A DNA stretch of 32,859 nucleotides from CAYMLQ01 sp964390795 (GCA_964390795.1 CAYMLQ010000025.1:1-32859), one strand, 5' to 3'; shown: positions 6,987 through 15,383, counted from the stretch's first letter. Numbers and translations: made by a program. The notes: a model not told the origin generated them from the sequence alone.

Positions 6987-7147
6987 CAGTCCTTCCCGCC
7001 TTCCTTGTCTTTCGGCCCAAGCACGAGGTTCAGCACGAAATCCAGTATCGACCCCACGACCGACCAGAAGAGGAACACTGGAAACAGCAGCACATCCGGC
7101 GCGAAGATGGCCATGATCAAGATGACCAGTCCTACCGCGTCGATCAT
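6986..7147 (-). CDS. Holin-like membrane protein, 53 residues
   Basis: Starting at the ATG at 7147, which overlaps the stop of the preceding gene (ATGA), the product is two back-to-back hydrophobic segments (IDAVGLVILIMAIFAPDVLLF, and FPVFLFWSVVGSILDFVLNLVLG) with a charged C-terminus PKDKEGGKD. Size, two probable membrane helices, charged tail and position two genes before the endolysin all fit a class II-type holin. The longer reading frame beginning at 7219 lies inside the upstream gene and is not favoured. No family was matched, so the function rests on context. Confidence 0.7.
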   Translation of the reverse strand: MIDAVGLVILIMAIFAPDVLLFPVFLFWSVVGSILDFVLNLVLGPKDKEGGKD

Positions 7148-7569
7148 CGTGAAGCTGCCTGCCCGATAGCTTCGGCAGCCTGGTCTACGGCCACCTGCCA
7201 GTCGTGCCCGCCGGTCCACGACGCGTCGCGCGACAAGAGGAGAGCCCGGATCGCCGTCCGCAGCGAACCGATCTCTTTCCGCAGTCGCGTAACCTCAAGC
7301 TCGTGGTCGTCTTTCTCGGCCGTAAGCTCAAAGACCTCGCGCAGGAGCTGCCGGTTCTTCACGACGATCTCGCGGACGCACATGTACCGCGTGAGCAGGC
7401 CGATATACGAGCACGAGGTCTCCTTGCCGGTACTGCGGCATCGGTGCCGCGCCGCGTCCTCGCCGCGCGAGACGTAGACGACCTCGCCCACGTAGTCCGT
7501 GCCGTCAGACGGCACGATGATGTCCCCCACCTGGAAGTGGGCGACGTCCTCCATGATACCTACTTGCAT
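7144..7569 (-). CDS. Protein with SH3/KOW-like N-terminus and coiled coil
   Basis: A 141-residue protein. Residues ~10-40 (HFQVGDIIVPSDGTDYVGEVVYVSRG) look like a small beta-barrel (KOW/SH3-like). A Cys/His stretch (RHRCRSTGKETSCSY) follows, then a helix and a coiled coil (about 80-112: LLREVFELTAEKDDHELEVT). The ATG at 7569 has a strong GGAGG site. It heads the translationally coupled lysis group and has its own promoter candidate at 7614-7642. Biochemical role unknown. Confidence 0.75.
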   Translation of the reverse strand: MQVGIMEDVAHFQVGDIIVPSDGTDYVGEVVYVSRGEDAARHRCRSTGKETSCSYIGLLTRYMCVREIVVKNRQLLREVFELTAEKDDHELEVTRLRKEIGSLRTAIRALLLSRDASWTGGHDWQVAVDQAAEAIGQAASR

Positions 7570-7578
7570 TGAGAGCCT

Positions 7579-7650
7579 CCTTTGCGTTCTTTTATGTCAG
7601 AGCAGAAGCGCAGCCTATAATACAGGCCGCCTTGCGTGTCTATATGTCAG
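7579..7650 (-). repeat. Direct repeat of ~21 bp in a promoter region
   Basis: On the minus strand CTGACATATAGACACGCAAGG (7650-7630) and CTGACATAAAAGAACGCAAAGG (7600-7579) match at most positions, about 50 bp apart. The upstream copy overlaps the -35 region of the promoter candidate and the downstream copy ends at the ribosome site. A regulator-binding pair or duplicated promoter are both possible. Confidence 0.45.
7614..7642 (-). promoter_or_regulatory. Promoter for the lysis-associated operon
   Basis: Leftward TAGACA, a 17-base spacer and TATAGG. The start of transcription would be near 7607, about 38 bases before the ATG at 7569, leaving room for its strong GGAGG site. Confidence 0.5.
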
Positions 7651-7683
7651 CGCGGAATTACAACGAATGGACCGTCGCCGGAT

Positions 7684-7947
7684 TCACCGGTGCCCCCAAG
7701 AGCCGAGCACTCGGCTGACGACCGTCTCCGACACGGCGTTGGCTACGTGCTTCATCTGGCGCGCACCCGCGTCCTTGCCCTTTGAGAAGGCGTACGCGAC
7801 CGCGGTCTGAGCCTTGTCAGGCGCGACGCCAGCCGCAACGAGCGCGTTGACCACGTTCACCAGGTTCGGGTCGGTGAGCACGTTCCCGTAGCCGACCTCA
7901 TGCCGGATGCTGTGCCAGAAGCCTTCCCAGACAGAATCCCGGTTCAT
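7684..7947 (-). CDS. Hypothetical protein, 87 residues
   Basis: A small soluble protein, mostly helical (LTDPNLVNVVNALVAAGV, APDKAQTAVAYAFSKG). The segment DPNLVNVVNALVAAGVAPDKAQ has the look of a short helical-hairpin domain of the RuvA C-terminal or UBA type, which is a weak resemblance only. AGGATGACGAGCC precedes the ATG, and the upstream stop lies 6 bases away. No function assigned. Confidence 0.68.
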   Translation of the reverse strand: MNRDSVWEGFWHSIRHEVGYGNVLTDPNLVNVVNALVAAGVAPDKAQTAVAYAFSKGKDAGARQMKHVANAVSETVVSRVLGSWGHR

Positions 7948-7953
7948 GGCTCG

Positions 7954-8151
7954 TCATCCTAACACGCAGGGCTCGGGCCACACGACGATGTCGTGCGGGT
8001 ACGGGCTCTCGGTGCCGTGCGTCGCGCGCTGCTTGCGCTGTGCGCTCTCGGTGAGACGCATCGCGAGATAGGCCTCCATCTGGGACGCGAAGGGGCCGCG
8101 TCGTGAGATACCACCACCTGAAGCGAACCACTGGACGTCGGATTTTCTCAT
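7954..8151 (-). CDS. Hypothetical protein, 65 residues
   Basis: Start chosen at the ATG at 8151 because AAGGGGG lies just upstream; the frame is open further but without a ribosome site. Content: SDVQWFASGGGISRRGPFASQMEAYLAMRL then a basic QRKQRATHG and WPEPCVLG end. The first part (aromatic strand, GPFASQMEAYLAMR) resembles short phage proteins of unknown function. It is followed 6 bases later by the next gene. Confidence 0.62.
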   Translation of the reverse strand: MRKSDVQWFASGGGISRRGPFASQMEAYLAMRLTESAQRKQRATHGTESPYPHDIVVWPEPCVLG

Positions 8152-8185
8152 TACGGCACCCCCTTCAGCGCGTTGTCTGCGGCAC

Positions 8186-8578
8186 TCATCGCACCTTCTT
8201 TGGCTCGACCTCGAACACGTCGAAGTCGTCTCCTCCAAGGTTCCACTCGTCAATGACGCGCAGGATGCCGCCGCTGTCCTCGATCAGCTTTCGCACCTGC
8301 TCTGCGTTCGGCTCCTTGGGCATATCGCCGTCAGGCCACATCGCGCTCGCGCTGAGAGTGACGTCGACCTTGTAGACAATCTGAAAGCGCTTCACGCGCT
8401 CCCGCTGCTCTCGCGTGCGCAGCTTCGCCCCATGTAGCCGCTCGACCTCGGCGAGTGCCTTGTCGCGCTGCTGCTCATAGGTGCCGCACACGAGGACAAT
8501 GTGGTGGTAGCACTTTCGGCATACCCAGTCGCTCTCGGCTTCGCACGCATCGCACTTGACCTTCGCTGCCTCGCTCAT
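8186..8578 (-). CDS. Protein with N-terminal zinc ribbon, 130 residues
   Basis: Four cysteines near the N-terminus (C9-D-A-C12 and C20-R-K-C23) form a C-x2-C/C-x2-C zinc ribbon, followed by H25-H26. A charged helix comes next (YEQQRDKALAEVERLHGAKL), then a beta-rich C-terminal part (QIVYKVDVTLSASAMW, DDFDVFEVEPKK). The ATG at 8578 overlaps the stop of the upstream coiled-coil gene in ATGA and has GAGGGG upstream. Possibly a nucleic-acid or protein-binding factor. No family recognised. Confidence 0.72.
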   Translation of the reverse strand: MSEAAKVKCDACEAESDWVCRKCYHHIVLVCGTYEQQRDKALAEVERLHGAKLRTREQRERVKRFQIVYKVDVTLSASAMWPDGDMPKEPNAEQVRKLIEDSGGILRVIDEWNLGGDDFDVFEVEPKKVR

Positions 8579-9330
8579 GACCCCTCATCCTTGTCGGCAA
8601 TCATCGCCTTCGCCCTCTCGTCAAGACGGTATTGCAGCATCTTCAACTCGACGCGCGCGTGATCTCGCTCGCTCTGAGCGACGATCGCCTTTTGGCGAAT
8701 TCGCTCGGCGTCACCCCGCGCCTCGTCGCGCTCCCGCAGGGCATCCACGAGTAGCCCTTCCAGCGACTTGATGTGCGCCGCCTCGCCTGCGAGTTTGTGG
8801 CTAAGCTCGTCGCGCTCCCGCAAGACCTTGCCGTAGGCGCGGTCCTTCTCGGCATGACGGTCCCAGGCCAAGCGCGCTTGCTTCAGTGCCTCGTCGCGCT
8901 GCGCCTCGGCCCGCCTCAGATCTTCCTCAAGCTGGGCCATGGTAGCCTGAGCATCTGGCCGCGATTTCGGATAGTCCTGCGCCGCGACCAAGAACTTCAG
9001 CTTCTCGACAGCCGGGTGCGGGAGTTCGTGCGGGTCGCGCGACGGATCGGGCAAGTCCCTGATGGCAGACACAAGCTCCGCGTAGAGTTCCCGGAAGTGC
9101 TCGGCGCGCTCGTACTCGACCTCCCGCCGCTCCAGAGCCTCGCGGAGTTCGCGAGCCAGCCGCGCCCCGTGGCCGCCAAGGTAGTCCGGGGGCATGGCTC
9201 GAAGCTTCCCCTCAGCCTCGCGCAGCCTCGCCTCCGAGGCGTCGAGCGCCAAGGTCAGCGACTCGACAAGCGCATGGCTCGTGTCCGCGCGCTCGCCCTC
9301 TTTGATCGTAGCCCCCTTCTTCTCGATCAT
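8575..9330 (-). CDS. Long coiled-coil protein, 251 residues
   Basis: Almost entirely heptad-like and rich in Glu, Arg, Ala and Leu. Helical blocks cover about 20-100 and 135-245, interrupted by a proline-rich break (LPDPSRDPHELPHPAVEKL) near residue 105. No membrane span or catalytic motif. The start ATG has GGGAGGAGG upstream. It is the first gene of the leftward block and is coupled to the zinc-ribbon gene. It could be structural or a scaffold; sequence alone does not decide. Confidence 0.8.
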   Translation of the reverse strand: MIEKKGATIKEGERADTSHALVESLTLALDASEARLREAEGKLRAMPPDYLGGHGARLARELREALERREVEYERAEHFRELYAELVSAIRDLPDPSRDPHELPHPAVEKLKFLVAAQDYPKSRPDAQATMAQLEEDLRRAEAQRDEALKQARLAWDRHAEKDRAYGKVLRERDELSHKLAGEAAHIKSLEGLLVDALRERDEARGDAERIRQKAIVAQSERDHARVELKMLQYRLDERAKAMIADKDEGS

Positions 9331-9382
9331 GGCCCCCTCCTCCCGCTGAAATCGTTGTCTGACATTGCGTTTGTGATAAGAA

Positions 9383-9410
9383 CTATTATCCGACTCTAGG
9401 GAGCCGTCAA
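9383..9410 (-). promoter_or_regulatory. Promoter candidate for the leftward block
   Basis: Leftward TTGACG, a 16-base spacer and TAATAG, about 50 bases before the ATG at 9330. The region 9331-9599 separates divergent gene blocks and shows no convincing gene of its own. Confidence 0.42.
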
Positions 9411-9599
9411 GGGCGCTGCATCGATTTCTTCAACTTTGGGGGGTGGAGGGGGGCATGGGGGTCCAAGAACGACGGCGTCCAGGCTGTCCGCGCTGACGAG
9501 TAAGGGCGACGATGAAGAATGACCCCCAGGCAGGCGAGAGTTCGATGTGCCAGGGGACCCCGACGAAACAACTCGTGCGGCGTATGCTACCCTCGCGAG

Positions 9600-10451
9600 A
9601 TGCCTGCCCGTCGCACATCCAAGCGTCGCACGTCGCTCGCGCGCAACGCGAGACCGATCCCGCTAGAACGTCAGCTGGTAGGAAGGCTGATGGCAAGAAT
9701 CACCGCGAAGCTGCGCCACTTGGCCTTGCTAGACTGGGAGCAGTATGGAGCGGCTTCGGCGTTCTACGACGGCCAAATACTTTTGAACTTTCCGTTCACG
9801 CTGCGCGCCGTGACCGGGCAGGCAAAGAAGCTCCGTCTGTTCTTGATGGCGACCCATAGATTTTCCAGTTTTAGGGGCCTATTCGTTGACCGAGATAACG
9901 CACCCTCAGGCTATCTATCAGAGGACGAGGATGGATTGGTAGCCATCTACGTCCCGATATTATTGTTTGTTGACATGTACGGAGATGAAAACGGTCCGAG
10001 GTGGCGGGACATTATTGGCGACCGTGCCCTTAATGAAATAAAAGCTACCTTGAGACACGAGTTGATTCACGCGTCGGACGTGGTCAACAGGAAGTCAAAG
10101 AAGACGTTCAGTCCCGTCATCCCACAGACGACCTCGCCAGAGGTTCCGTTGCCATACGGCCAATCGAAAGAGTCGTGGAAAGAACAAGCGACTTACTACA
10201 ACAGGAAGCACGAGCTGCGCGCGCACACGGACACGATACTCAATGACGTGCGCGACATCATCAAGCTTCGCTTACGGCGTTTCCGCAGGAAATCGGGATC
10301 GGGTTCTGTAGAATTTTCTGTCTCGGATGCGCTTCGACAAAGTAGGACGTGGAATGAAATGGAGCCGTACTTGACGCCTAAGAACCGGAACCTCGTACTC
10401 AAGACCATCGTGACAGCACTTGAGGACGAGCGGATCATCAAGGTGCGCTGA
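9600..10451 (+). CDS. HExxH putative zinc metallopeptidase with N-terminal TSKR tag
   Basis: A 283-residue protein from the ATG at 9600. H153-E-L-I-H157 followed by A-S-D160 is the zinc-binding, catalytic motif of zincin-type peptidases, set after a helix (RALNEIKATLRHELIHASD). The N-terminus is basic and carries RRTSKRRTS, like the T-S-R tags on other proteins of this window. The C-terminal half has basic helices (DIIKLRLRRFRRK). There is no signal peptide, so it acts in the cytoplasm or within the virion. A TATGCT box lies 11 bases before the ATG and no Shine-Dalgarno site is present. Base composition looks more A+T-rich than the flanks, hinting at separate acquisition. The exact peptidase family is not identified. 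Confidence 0.78.
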   Translation: MPARRTSKRRTSLARNARPIPLERQLVGRLMARITAKLRHLALLDWEQYGAASAFYDGQILLNFPFTLRAVTGQAKKLRLFLMATHRFSSFRGLFVDRDNAPSGYLSEDEDGLVAIYVPILLFVDMYGDENGPRWRDIIGDRALNEIKATLRHELIHASDVVNRKSKKTFSPVIPQTTSPEVPLPYGQSKESWKEQATYYNRKHELRAHTDTILNDVRDIIKLRLRRFRRKSGSGSVEFSVSDALRQSRTWNEMEPYLTPKNRNLVLKTIVTALEDERIIKVR

Positions 10452-10473
10452 CTCGCCTGGCGACTATCGCCCC

Positions 10474-10492
10474 CCTCCGCGCAAAGCGGGGG
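10474..10492 (+). terminator. Hairpin after the metallopeptidase gene
   Basis: CCTCCGC, a 5-base loop GCAAA and GCGGGGG pair over 7 bp including one G-U. No T-run follows, so termination strength is uncertain. Confidence 0.4.
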
Positions 10493-10504
10493 TCTCCGAA
10501 GCCG

Positions 10505-10533
10505 TTGAACATCGGCGTCGAGGTCGATACACT
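10505..10533 (+). promoter_or_regulatory. Promoter TTGAAC-17-TACACT
   Basis: A near-consensus -35 box (TTGAAC), an exact 17-base spacer and TACACT, ending 8 bases before the ATG at 10542. The message would start at about the first codon, though AAGGA is also present in the 8-base gap. Confidence 0.6.
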
Positions 10534-10541
10534 ACAAGGAC

Positions 10542-11087
10542 ATGGGCTTCCTACGGACTTCCTTCGTTGGCACTCTGGTTCTCTGCGGTCTGATGATCGC
10601 AGCGGGGATCGTCCTCGCCGTGGTCGGGGGGATGCAACAGTCCTCCCTGTCCCTGTTCGGCGTGGAGGTGACGACGACGAGTGCGGGTCTGGCTGCCATC
10701 GTCACAGGGGCTGCCCTCTGCGGACTCGCCGTGCGGCGACACCTCGACAGCTTCGACAAGATCCCTGCGAAAGACCGCGGAGCCGATCTGCGTTCGCGAA
10801 GGCGAAAGGTCGCCATCACGATCACGGTCGCCCTCGGGGCCGTGCCCGTAGTCCTCGGCCTGAGCACCGTGACCATGATGAGCGGGTCCACGGGGGACAC
10901 GGGCGCACCGCCCGGTCGGGGGCACCTTGCTACGGTAGACGACGGCGGCGTACCGAATCTGACAGGCGACGGTGGGATGCTCAGTCGATTCGCGCAGATG
11001 GTGCAAGCTCCCGCGCGACATCGGCCAGACGGGGCCGTGTTGGATGGCGGGGTCGAGCCTGATGCGCAGGCGATGGTGCCGCGCTGA
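10542..11087 (+). CDS. Membrane protein with three predicted spans
   Basis: A 181-residue protein. Hydrophobic segments: about 6-30 (TSFVGTLVLCGLMIAAGIVLAVV), 44-64 (TTSAGLAAIVTGAALCGLAV) and 88-112 (KVAITITVALGAVPVVLGLSTVTMM). A charged loop with RRHLDSF and DLRSRRRK lies between the second and third spans. The C-terminal ~65 residues are Gly/Asp/Pro-rich and probably disordered. It has its own promoter. Role unknown. Confidence 0.75.
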   Translation: MGFLRTSFVGTLVLCGLMIAAGIVLAVVGGMQQSSLSLFGVEVTTTSAGLAAIVTGAALCGLAVRRHLDSFDKIPAKDRGADLRSRRRKVAITITVALGAVPVVLGLSTVTMMSGSTGDTGAPPGRGHLATVDDGGVPNLTGDGGMLSRFAQMVQAPARHRPDGAVLDGGVEPDAQAMVPR

Positions 11088-11108
11088 ACCTTATGTTAGG
11101 CTCGAAGG

Positions 11109-12125
11109 ATGGTCAAGACATCTCGTCGCCAAGGCCGCAAGCGCTCGTATGCAGAACGGCGCCGCCAGTTCAGTGAAGACTTCCTGGAGCGAGCCAAGCG
11201 GGAGACGAAGGCGGGGTCGTGGCCTAAGATCCGGGACTGGGTTGACTTCAGCAATTACCTTCTTGCTGCCTACACGGGCCCGCTGGACGAAGACACCCTG
11301 GAAGCGCGCAGGTGGGTGACGTGGAAAGACTGGTCTGCTGGCCTGGTGCCGGGGCGCGTACCCGTGGCTCGCGGGCTGCACGGCCTTCCATCCATCAACG
11401 ACGCGATGTCAATGTTTCTTGACTCACGAGGCTTTGAGCCAGGCGAGGAGCACTTCGACAACATCGCAGGGGTTGCCACGAGCAAGTCGAACTACAGCTT
11501 GAACGCCGCGGCAGCCGTTTCTCTCTTCTCGCAGCTACAGAAACCGGCACGCGCAAAGCAGCGGGGCTGGGGAGCCTGGGGCGCAATCACAGACGCGATC
11601 CATCAGCGCAGCGCTCTTCGGAGGAACCCAGACGAGGAGGCACGCCGCGACCATGCACAGCGAGTCGCTCAACTGGTTCTGACCCACCTGTCGAACGAAC
11701 TGTACGGAGGCGCGCGCTTCCCATCGATGTCCGACATTCGGCACCTGAGGCTCGACTCGGTAGCCATTTTCTCCAAACTGCCAAAGAGCCTGATTGTTGG
11801 ATTCGGGCAGGACAGCGAGTCGGGGGATACTCACGAAGCGGAGGTCTACGTATCTCGCTACAACGTGCGCGCCCAAGCAGAAGCGATCTTCATTCTCAGC
11901 GAGGGAAGCGAAGGCAGGCCAGCGACCCCGGATGAACTGGCCACCTACGCGCTCAATGCCCACATCGAGGTGAAAACTCGCGACAACATCGTGAATCCCG
12001 CCTACGGAGAATCAAGCCTGCGCCTGCTGCTGCATCCGCTCGCCGATGTACGCGCGTTCCCGCTGCGATCCGCGAGGGTCGTTGCACACAAGACGGGAAG
12101 GGCACGCTGGCGCCGAATACTTTGA
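11109..12125 (+). CDS. Unknown protein with N-terminal KTSRR tag, 338 residues
   Basis: Begins MVKTSRRQGRKRS, a basic tag shared with other proteins here. The following ~90 residues are helical with Trp/Tyr-rich elements (WPKIRDWVDFSNYLLAAYTG, RRWVTWKDWSAGL). The middle is a helical region and the C-terminal third looks beta-rich (LIVGFGQDSESGDTHEAEVYVSRYNV). No catalytic motif is recognised. A TAGGCT box lies 6 bases before the ATG with GAAGG in between. A distinct unknown gene of normal composition for the region. Confidence 0.75.
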   Translation: MVKTSRRQGRKRSYAERRRQFSEDFLERAKRETKAGSWPKIRDWVDFSNYLLAAYTGPLDEDTLEARRWVTWKDWSAGLVPGRVPVARGLHGLPSINDAMSMFLDSRGFEPGEEHFDNIAGVATSKSNYSLNAAAAVSLFSQLQKPARAKQRGWGAWGAITDAIHQRSALRRNPDEEARRDHAQRVAQLVLTHLSNELYGGARFPSMSDIRHLRLDSVAIFSKLPKSLIVGFGQDSESGDTHEAEVYVSRYNVRAQAEAIFILSEGSEGRPATPDELATYALNAHIEVKTRDNIVNPAYGESSLRLLLHPLADVRAFPLRSARVVAHKTGRARWRRIL

Positions 12126-12195
12126 CACCGCTACGATTGTCCGACATCATCGCGCCCGTACCGGCGCTCATGCGCCTCCGCACAAGAAGGGGCCG

Positions 12196-12711
12196 ATGAT
12201 GGGACACAAGCAGAACCTGCGAACGATGAAGGCAGCACACTGGAAGCTGACCTCTCTGATCAGCCGTGAGAAGTACGCCGAAGCGCGCGAGCAGCTGAAG
12301 AAGATCGTCGGCGCGGCGATGCAGCTGACGAGCGACCTGCATGCGCTGGAGCTTCGCTCGAACGTCGACAAGTACTACAAGCAGTCGGGCCTGCTCAACG
12401 CGCCGCCCAAGCCCAAAGCCGCCACGAACCCTAAGCGGCGACCTCGCCTGCCTCTCACGGCGCGCGACAAGGAAGTCATCACTGACCTGACCAAGCAGGG
12501 GCGCTCGCTTCGCGAGATCAGCACACGGACCAAGCGCAGCCCGAGCACCGTGTGGGACTACCAGCAGACCCTCAAGCAGACCGCGAGCGTCGACCGCGCA
12601 GAGCGGGCATGGCTGACGCCCGAGGAGCGCGCGACGTTCTGGATGCAGAAGCTGGGTATCAAGCCCGCCGCGCCCAGCGCCGCGACGACGGCGAAAGCTG
12701 CGGCCAACTGA
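12196..12711 (+). CDS. Helix-turn-helix DNA-binding protein
   Basis: Start placed at ATG 12196 (or the adjacent ATG at 12199) because AGAAGGGG precedes it; the frame is open further left but inside the preceding gene. The 171-residue product has an N-terminal helical region (~1-60), a basic linker (KAATNPKRRPRLPLTARDK) and a helix-turn-helix (VITDLTKQGRSLREISTRTKRSPSTVWDY), similar to resolvase- or sigma-region-4-type HTHs. The C-terminus is Ala-rich. Probably a transcription regulator or DNA-binding factor. It ends a rightward group and meets the PcfJ-LRR gene tail to tail across ~130 bases in which I see no gene. Confidence 0.72.
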   Translation: MMGHKQNLRTMKAAHWKLTSLISREKYAEAREQLKKIVGAAMQLTSDLHALELRSNVDKYYKQSGLLNAPPKPKAATNPKRRPRLPLTARDKEVITDLTKQGRSLREISTRTKRSPSTVWDYQQTLKQTASVDRAERAWLTPEERATFWMQKLGIKPAAPSAATTAKAAAN

Positions 12712-12845
12712 CGACTGCTCACTGCTCCGGTGCGTTTGCAGCGCGTGAACCAGAGCGAAGTGCGCGCAGCAAGCGCATCCCGAGCGTGATAGATGCAGAC
12801 GCGGCGAGCGAAGACGTCAGCAAGCCCCTGCGTCGCGGGGACTGG

Positions 12846-15383
12846 TCATCGCCTACTCGTCTTCTTGCCCCGCGTAGTCTTGGGCTTTGGCCGCGGCCTG
12901 CGACTTGTGCGCGACCGCAATGCTACTCGGTTTGGCCGAAGCTTCGGCGCCTGGCCAGGGATCGGGTAGGGGTATCTGTCTGTGTCGACATACCCTTTCT
13001 GCGGAAACAGGCCTGGCGGCAGCGGTTGTCGATACTCTTCAAGAGATATGTCGCCTCCGACGAATTTAAGCGACTCTGGCAGCCGATGTGTGTACTCGTC
13101 AAGCAACACGCTCCCTCCAACGCTTTCCAAAGACTCCGGCAGCGGGGCCGATTGCTCGCCTAGGAAGATGTTGCCGCCAATTTTCTTTAGCCGGGGTGAC
13201 AAGATTCCGCTGTATTGCGTCGCCCGCAGGTTTCCGCCGATGATCTCAATATCAGCTGGGAGTGGATGCCGGTATCCCTGAAGCCTGAGGTCTCCTTCGA
13301 TCACGCGTATCCCCGCTGGCAGCTTCGGTGCCTCTTCGAAGAGAGCGATATCAGATGCGTTGCGGATCAGAGGCACTGGAATGCTCAGGCCATATCTCCC
13401 AACTTGTAGAGACCTAGCCTCCAAGCCACGAGGCAGGCGATGGTTGTAGCAGTTTAACGTGAGCTCTCCATCGATCTTTTTCAGTGAACTCGGGAGCGGG
13501 TAGTCATAGCCGTACAAGTTTACGTTGGCGTTGATTTTTTTGAGCGTACTCGGCAGCGGATGCGAATATCCAACAAGCGAGAACTGCGGGACTAACTCAA
13601 ACAGATCCCATGGTTTTTCGGCACGGAGCTTGGCATAGGCCATCGCTTCATCCGAAAGTCCAATTACCTCAGTGCCTTCCGGGAAAGGGAGATTGGACCT
13701 AATTTCTTCAATCCCCACAATTTCAACATGAGGAGAAGCGTCCGACTCGCTCTTTTTTCTGCCAGAGCGCTTGCCAGAGCTACTTTCTGGAGTGGGAGGA
13801 TACGTATGCGACTGCCTTTCGAATTCCGTGTCCGTCTGAAATCCTGATGGAACCGAAAACGGATATGGACAGTTGGAAAGGCTTTCATCGACGACGCTCA
13901 CGAGCCCAACGCTCTTCAAATGCTCTGGAAACTCAAGAGGATATCCTACAAGATCCAGGCGCCGCTTCACCTCTGACAGAGATGGCGGAATCGGGTGCAT
14001 GTAACCGTCGAGGACCAGCGCTCCGACTGACTTCAGCGAGTCGGGAAGCATGAAATCATACCCGCGAAGATCCAGGGTTCCCTTTATCCGCTTCAATTTC
14101 GCCGGTAGCGGATAATTGTATGCTTCCAATCCGAGCCAATCGACCGTTTCAAGCTTGAAGTGCTTCGGGATAGGCCATTGGTATTTCGCGAGACCTGGTT
14201 GATATTTTTTCCCGCGCTTCCTGCGATAACTGCGGAGCCGTCTCGGATCGGACTCGTCAACCAGCGCAAACACTAGACTTTTGGCAACGTTTGTAATTCC
14301 TTCAAGCGGGAAGCGGTAGTCTTGGAAAACAAACAGGCTCTCCACAGAAAAACCACTGACCGGAAACGAGTAACCAGTGAGAAACAGCTTACCCACATGC
14401 TTCAGAGAACTCGGAAGCGGGTACTGATACCTTTCAAGACTTGTGAGGGCCTCGATTTTTTCTACGCTGTCCGGTAGTCTGCGCGTGTAATTGTGAAAGT
14501 CAACTCGGTCAAGATGTTTGACGCCGTCGACAAGTGGAACGTCGCTCAACATAAGTCCACCGACGTTGCCATCAAACTTTTCGACAATAAGCTCACGGAT
14601 TCGTGGCTTGTACCTCTGAATCGATGCCCACAGCTTCTCTGCGTCTTTGACGCCATCGCTCTTGAGCGATTCTAGCGTTGCGCCGAGCGCAGTGTTTTGT
14701 TTCGCATAAACCTGAGCAAACTCTTTTCGCTTGGGAATATACTCGATCGAGACTGCTGGGCGACCCTGGGGAGTCCTCAGGCTCATGATTTGGGTCTTGC
14801 CTTTTTTTACATCCTTCGCGTAGTTTGGTCCGTTCTGCTCTTCCCGCAGACAGTTCTGTACGGCGAGCCCTTCTGCGAAGATTTGCTCTGGGGTTGTCAG
14901 GTTCTGGACGGTCCACCCGTCGGCGAACCGATAGATGACCTCACCCTGCGGCACGGGGGCATCCGATTCTGGCGGCTCGAACGCGGACGCCTCGGAGATC
15001 GCTTGGTCGACGCTCACTGCGCTCAAGTTGGGCTTCGTGTTTGCCGCCCACACCGCAATCTGCGGCAGCTTCTCCTCCAGCTTGAACACCAGCTGGCTGT
15101 ATTGCTCTTGGGTGGCCTGCTCCTTGCGCACGGCGCGCTGGCCAGCGGCGAGCTGCTGAGCGACCCAGCCGATCAGCGCCTCGTTCGGGTGCGGCTTGTC
15201 TGCGCTGAAGACCTCCACCGGCAGCGGACTGTTACTTCGCCGGGCAAGAACGACCGCAACGCGATCGGCTCCTACCGTATGCGCGACGACATAAGCCGTG
15301 TCGTACGCTACGTTGGGCATGGACTTGGCGACGAACTCGATGCGACCACGTGGGCTGTTAGGCTGGAGATAGATGCTACGCAT
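12846..15383 (-). CDS. Large PcfJ-like + YxHPLP leucine-rich-repeat protein, complete
   Basis: An 845-residue protein from the ATG at 15383 (AAGGAAG upstream). Order: an N-terminal domain (~1-150) starting MRSIYLQPNSPRGRIEFV; a PcfJ-like domain (~155-260: LTTPEQIFAEGLAVQNC, then IMSLRTPQGRPAVSIEY and YAKQN); about 20 diverged repeats (Y-x-x-P-L-P-x-x-L-K-x-V-x-G-x-L-x-L) broken by insertions around 390-420 and 540-620, one rich in Ser/Lys (SSSGKRSGRKKSESD); then the cap YPYPIPG, LRPNR and a basic tail ending KKTSRR. In the PcfJ part the usual His-Cys pair reads Asn-Cys. It shows what the truncated gene at 2-1555 probably lacks on its left. The DNA is A+T-richer and its repeats are not conserved in DNA, so this copy is old. 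Function unknown. Confidence 0.87.
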   Translation of the reverse strand: MRSIYLQPNSPRGRIEFVAKSMPNVAYDTAYVVAHTVGADRVAVVLARRSNSPLPVEVFSADKPHPNEALIGWVAQQLAAGQRAVRKEQATQEQYSQLVFKLEEKLPQIAVWAANTKPNLSAVSVDQAISEASAFEPPESDAPVPQGEVIYRFADGWTVQNLTTPEQIFAEGLAVQNCLREEQNGPNYAKDVKKGKTQIMSLRTPQGRPAVSIEYIPKRKEFAQVYAKQNTALGATLESLKSDGVKDAEKLWASIQRYKPRIRELIVEKFDGNVGGLMLSDVPLVDGVKHLDRVDFHNYTRRLPDSVEKIEALTSLERYQYPLPSSLKHVGKLFLTGYSFPVSGFSVESLFVFQDYRFPLEGITNVAKSLVFALVDESDPRRLRSYRRKRGKKYQPGLAKYQWPIPKHFKLETVDWLGLEAYNYPLPAKLKRIKGTLDLRGYDFMLPDSLKSVGALVLDGYMHPIPPSLSEVKRRLDLVGYPLEFPEHLKSVGLVSVVDESLSNCPYPFSVPSGFQTDTEFERQSHTYPPTPESSSGKRSGRKKSESDASPHVEIVGIEEIRSNLPFPEGTEVIGLSDEAMAYAKLRAEKPWDLFELVPQFSLVGYSHPLPSTLKKINANVNLYGYDYPLPSSLKKIDGELTLNCYNHRLPRGLEARSLQVGRYGLSIPVPLIRNASDIALFEEAPKLPAGIRVIEGDLRLQGYRHPLPADIEIIGGNLRATQYSGILSPRLKKIGGNIFLGEQSAPLPESLESVGGSVLLDEYTHRLPESLKFVGGDISLEEYRQPLPPGLFPQKGYVDTDRYPYPIPGQAPKLRPNRVALRSRTSRRPRPKPKTTRGKKTSRR

